Of a stretch of 28,061 nucleotides of DNA, positions 27,794 through 28,061 are shown piece by piece. Both the position numbers and the translations under genes were made by a program. Below the pieces are notes generated by a model. That model did no database searches, was not told the DNA's origin, and saw only the letters and a program-made list of their open reading frames with translations. The stretch covers positions 1,961,166 through 1,989,226 of the forward strand of contig BFEA01000126.1 in the NCBI GenBank assembly GCA_003427395.1. Direction: 5' to 3'. Source of the DNA: Chara braunii. Taxonomy: Eukaryota > Streptophyta > Charophyceae > Charales > Characeae. Numbering within the stretch: the first letter of the stretch is position 1; each line of letters begins with the position of its first letter.

Positions 27794-28013
27794 ATAGGAG
27801 CTAGAGTAGTACTAGAGAGAGAGATTGGGCGGAGACCAAGGAGACGTACCTGCAGCGCCATTGCTCCAGCTTCGTCTTCGAGGTACCTGCAACACAGCGC
27901 CATCTTCACAGGTTAGTACCTGGCACATGAGAGAGAGAGAGTTCTTCTTCCTCTTCTCAGTCCACCATCTCCTTCTTACCCTCTCGCTATCTGACTTCAC
28001 TGCATCAGCAGAC

Positions 28014-28016
<3 letters not shown>

Positions 28017-28061
<45 letters not shown>
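28017..28061. repeat. GA microsatellite at the window edge
   Basis: An uninterrupted GA run from about 28017 to the end of the window; the real end is outside. Sequence from 27794 to 28016 shows no supportable gene. Confidence 0.95.

Noticed and set aside
1-28061. CRISPR array or prokaryotic operon
   Set aside because: No regular direct repeats with unique spacers and no operon-like gene packing; the sequence is clearly eukaryotic nuclear in character.

Overview
The window looks like nuclear DNA of a streptophyte (green plant lineage). The evidence is one plant-type glutaredoxin-family gene, GT-AG intron borders, a chromodomain-type Ty3/gypsy element with an initiator-Met-like primer site, and U6 snRNA and 26S rRNA pieces of nuclear type. 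Much of the window is microsatellite, minisatellite and retroelement sequence. A charophyte alga such as Chara is my guess from the style of the gag protein and the repeat load. No marker here proves the species.

Layout. 1-3700: no supportable gene; small tandem repeats, a tRNA-like inverted pair, and on the minus strand near 3070-3098 a hammerhead-ribozyme-like core. 3798-3978: a large CT/GT microsatellite. 4202-6301 (minus): a long open exon ending in a glutaredoxin-like domain plus a cysteine-rich zinc-binding tail; its only plausible early ATG lies inside a retroposed U6 snRNA copy. 6655-7056: a GC-rich minisatellite ending in a 13-bp hairpin. 7640-9333 (minus): an unknown exon with clear splice-like borders and a decayed second copy of its 3' end. 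9570-11500: a duplicated repeat, a 26S rRNA-derived fragment, a SINE-like tRNA head and a second U6 copy with an A-tail.

11863-26566 is one minus-strand Ty3/gypsy chromovirus. In element order (right to left) it has a 5' LTR, a primer site, an AT-rich leader, gag with a zinc knuckle, protease, RT, RNase H, integrase with an in-frame 132-bp internal duplication, a chromodomain, a polypurine tract and a 3' LTR. It is dead, with frameshifts and in-frame stops. Its right LTR is split: the last 40 bp reappear about 5.3 kb further on. The insert (21224-26526) starts TGTCG, ends CGACA and has near-matching 4-bp flanks. It codes for nothing I recognise, but carries pieces resembling 26S rRNA (in scrambled order), U6 snRNA, tRNA and possibly 5S rRNA, plus a TATA box. 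This mosaic of structural-RNA pieces is the most unusual feature of the window.

26567-28061: a 130-bp segment that is an inverted copy of sequence at 11599-11729, then non-coding DNA with hairpins, 46-bp and 35-bp repeats, a TATA box and a terminal GA microsatellite; possibly the promoter part of another LTR.
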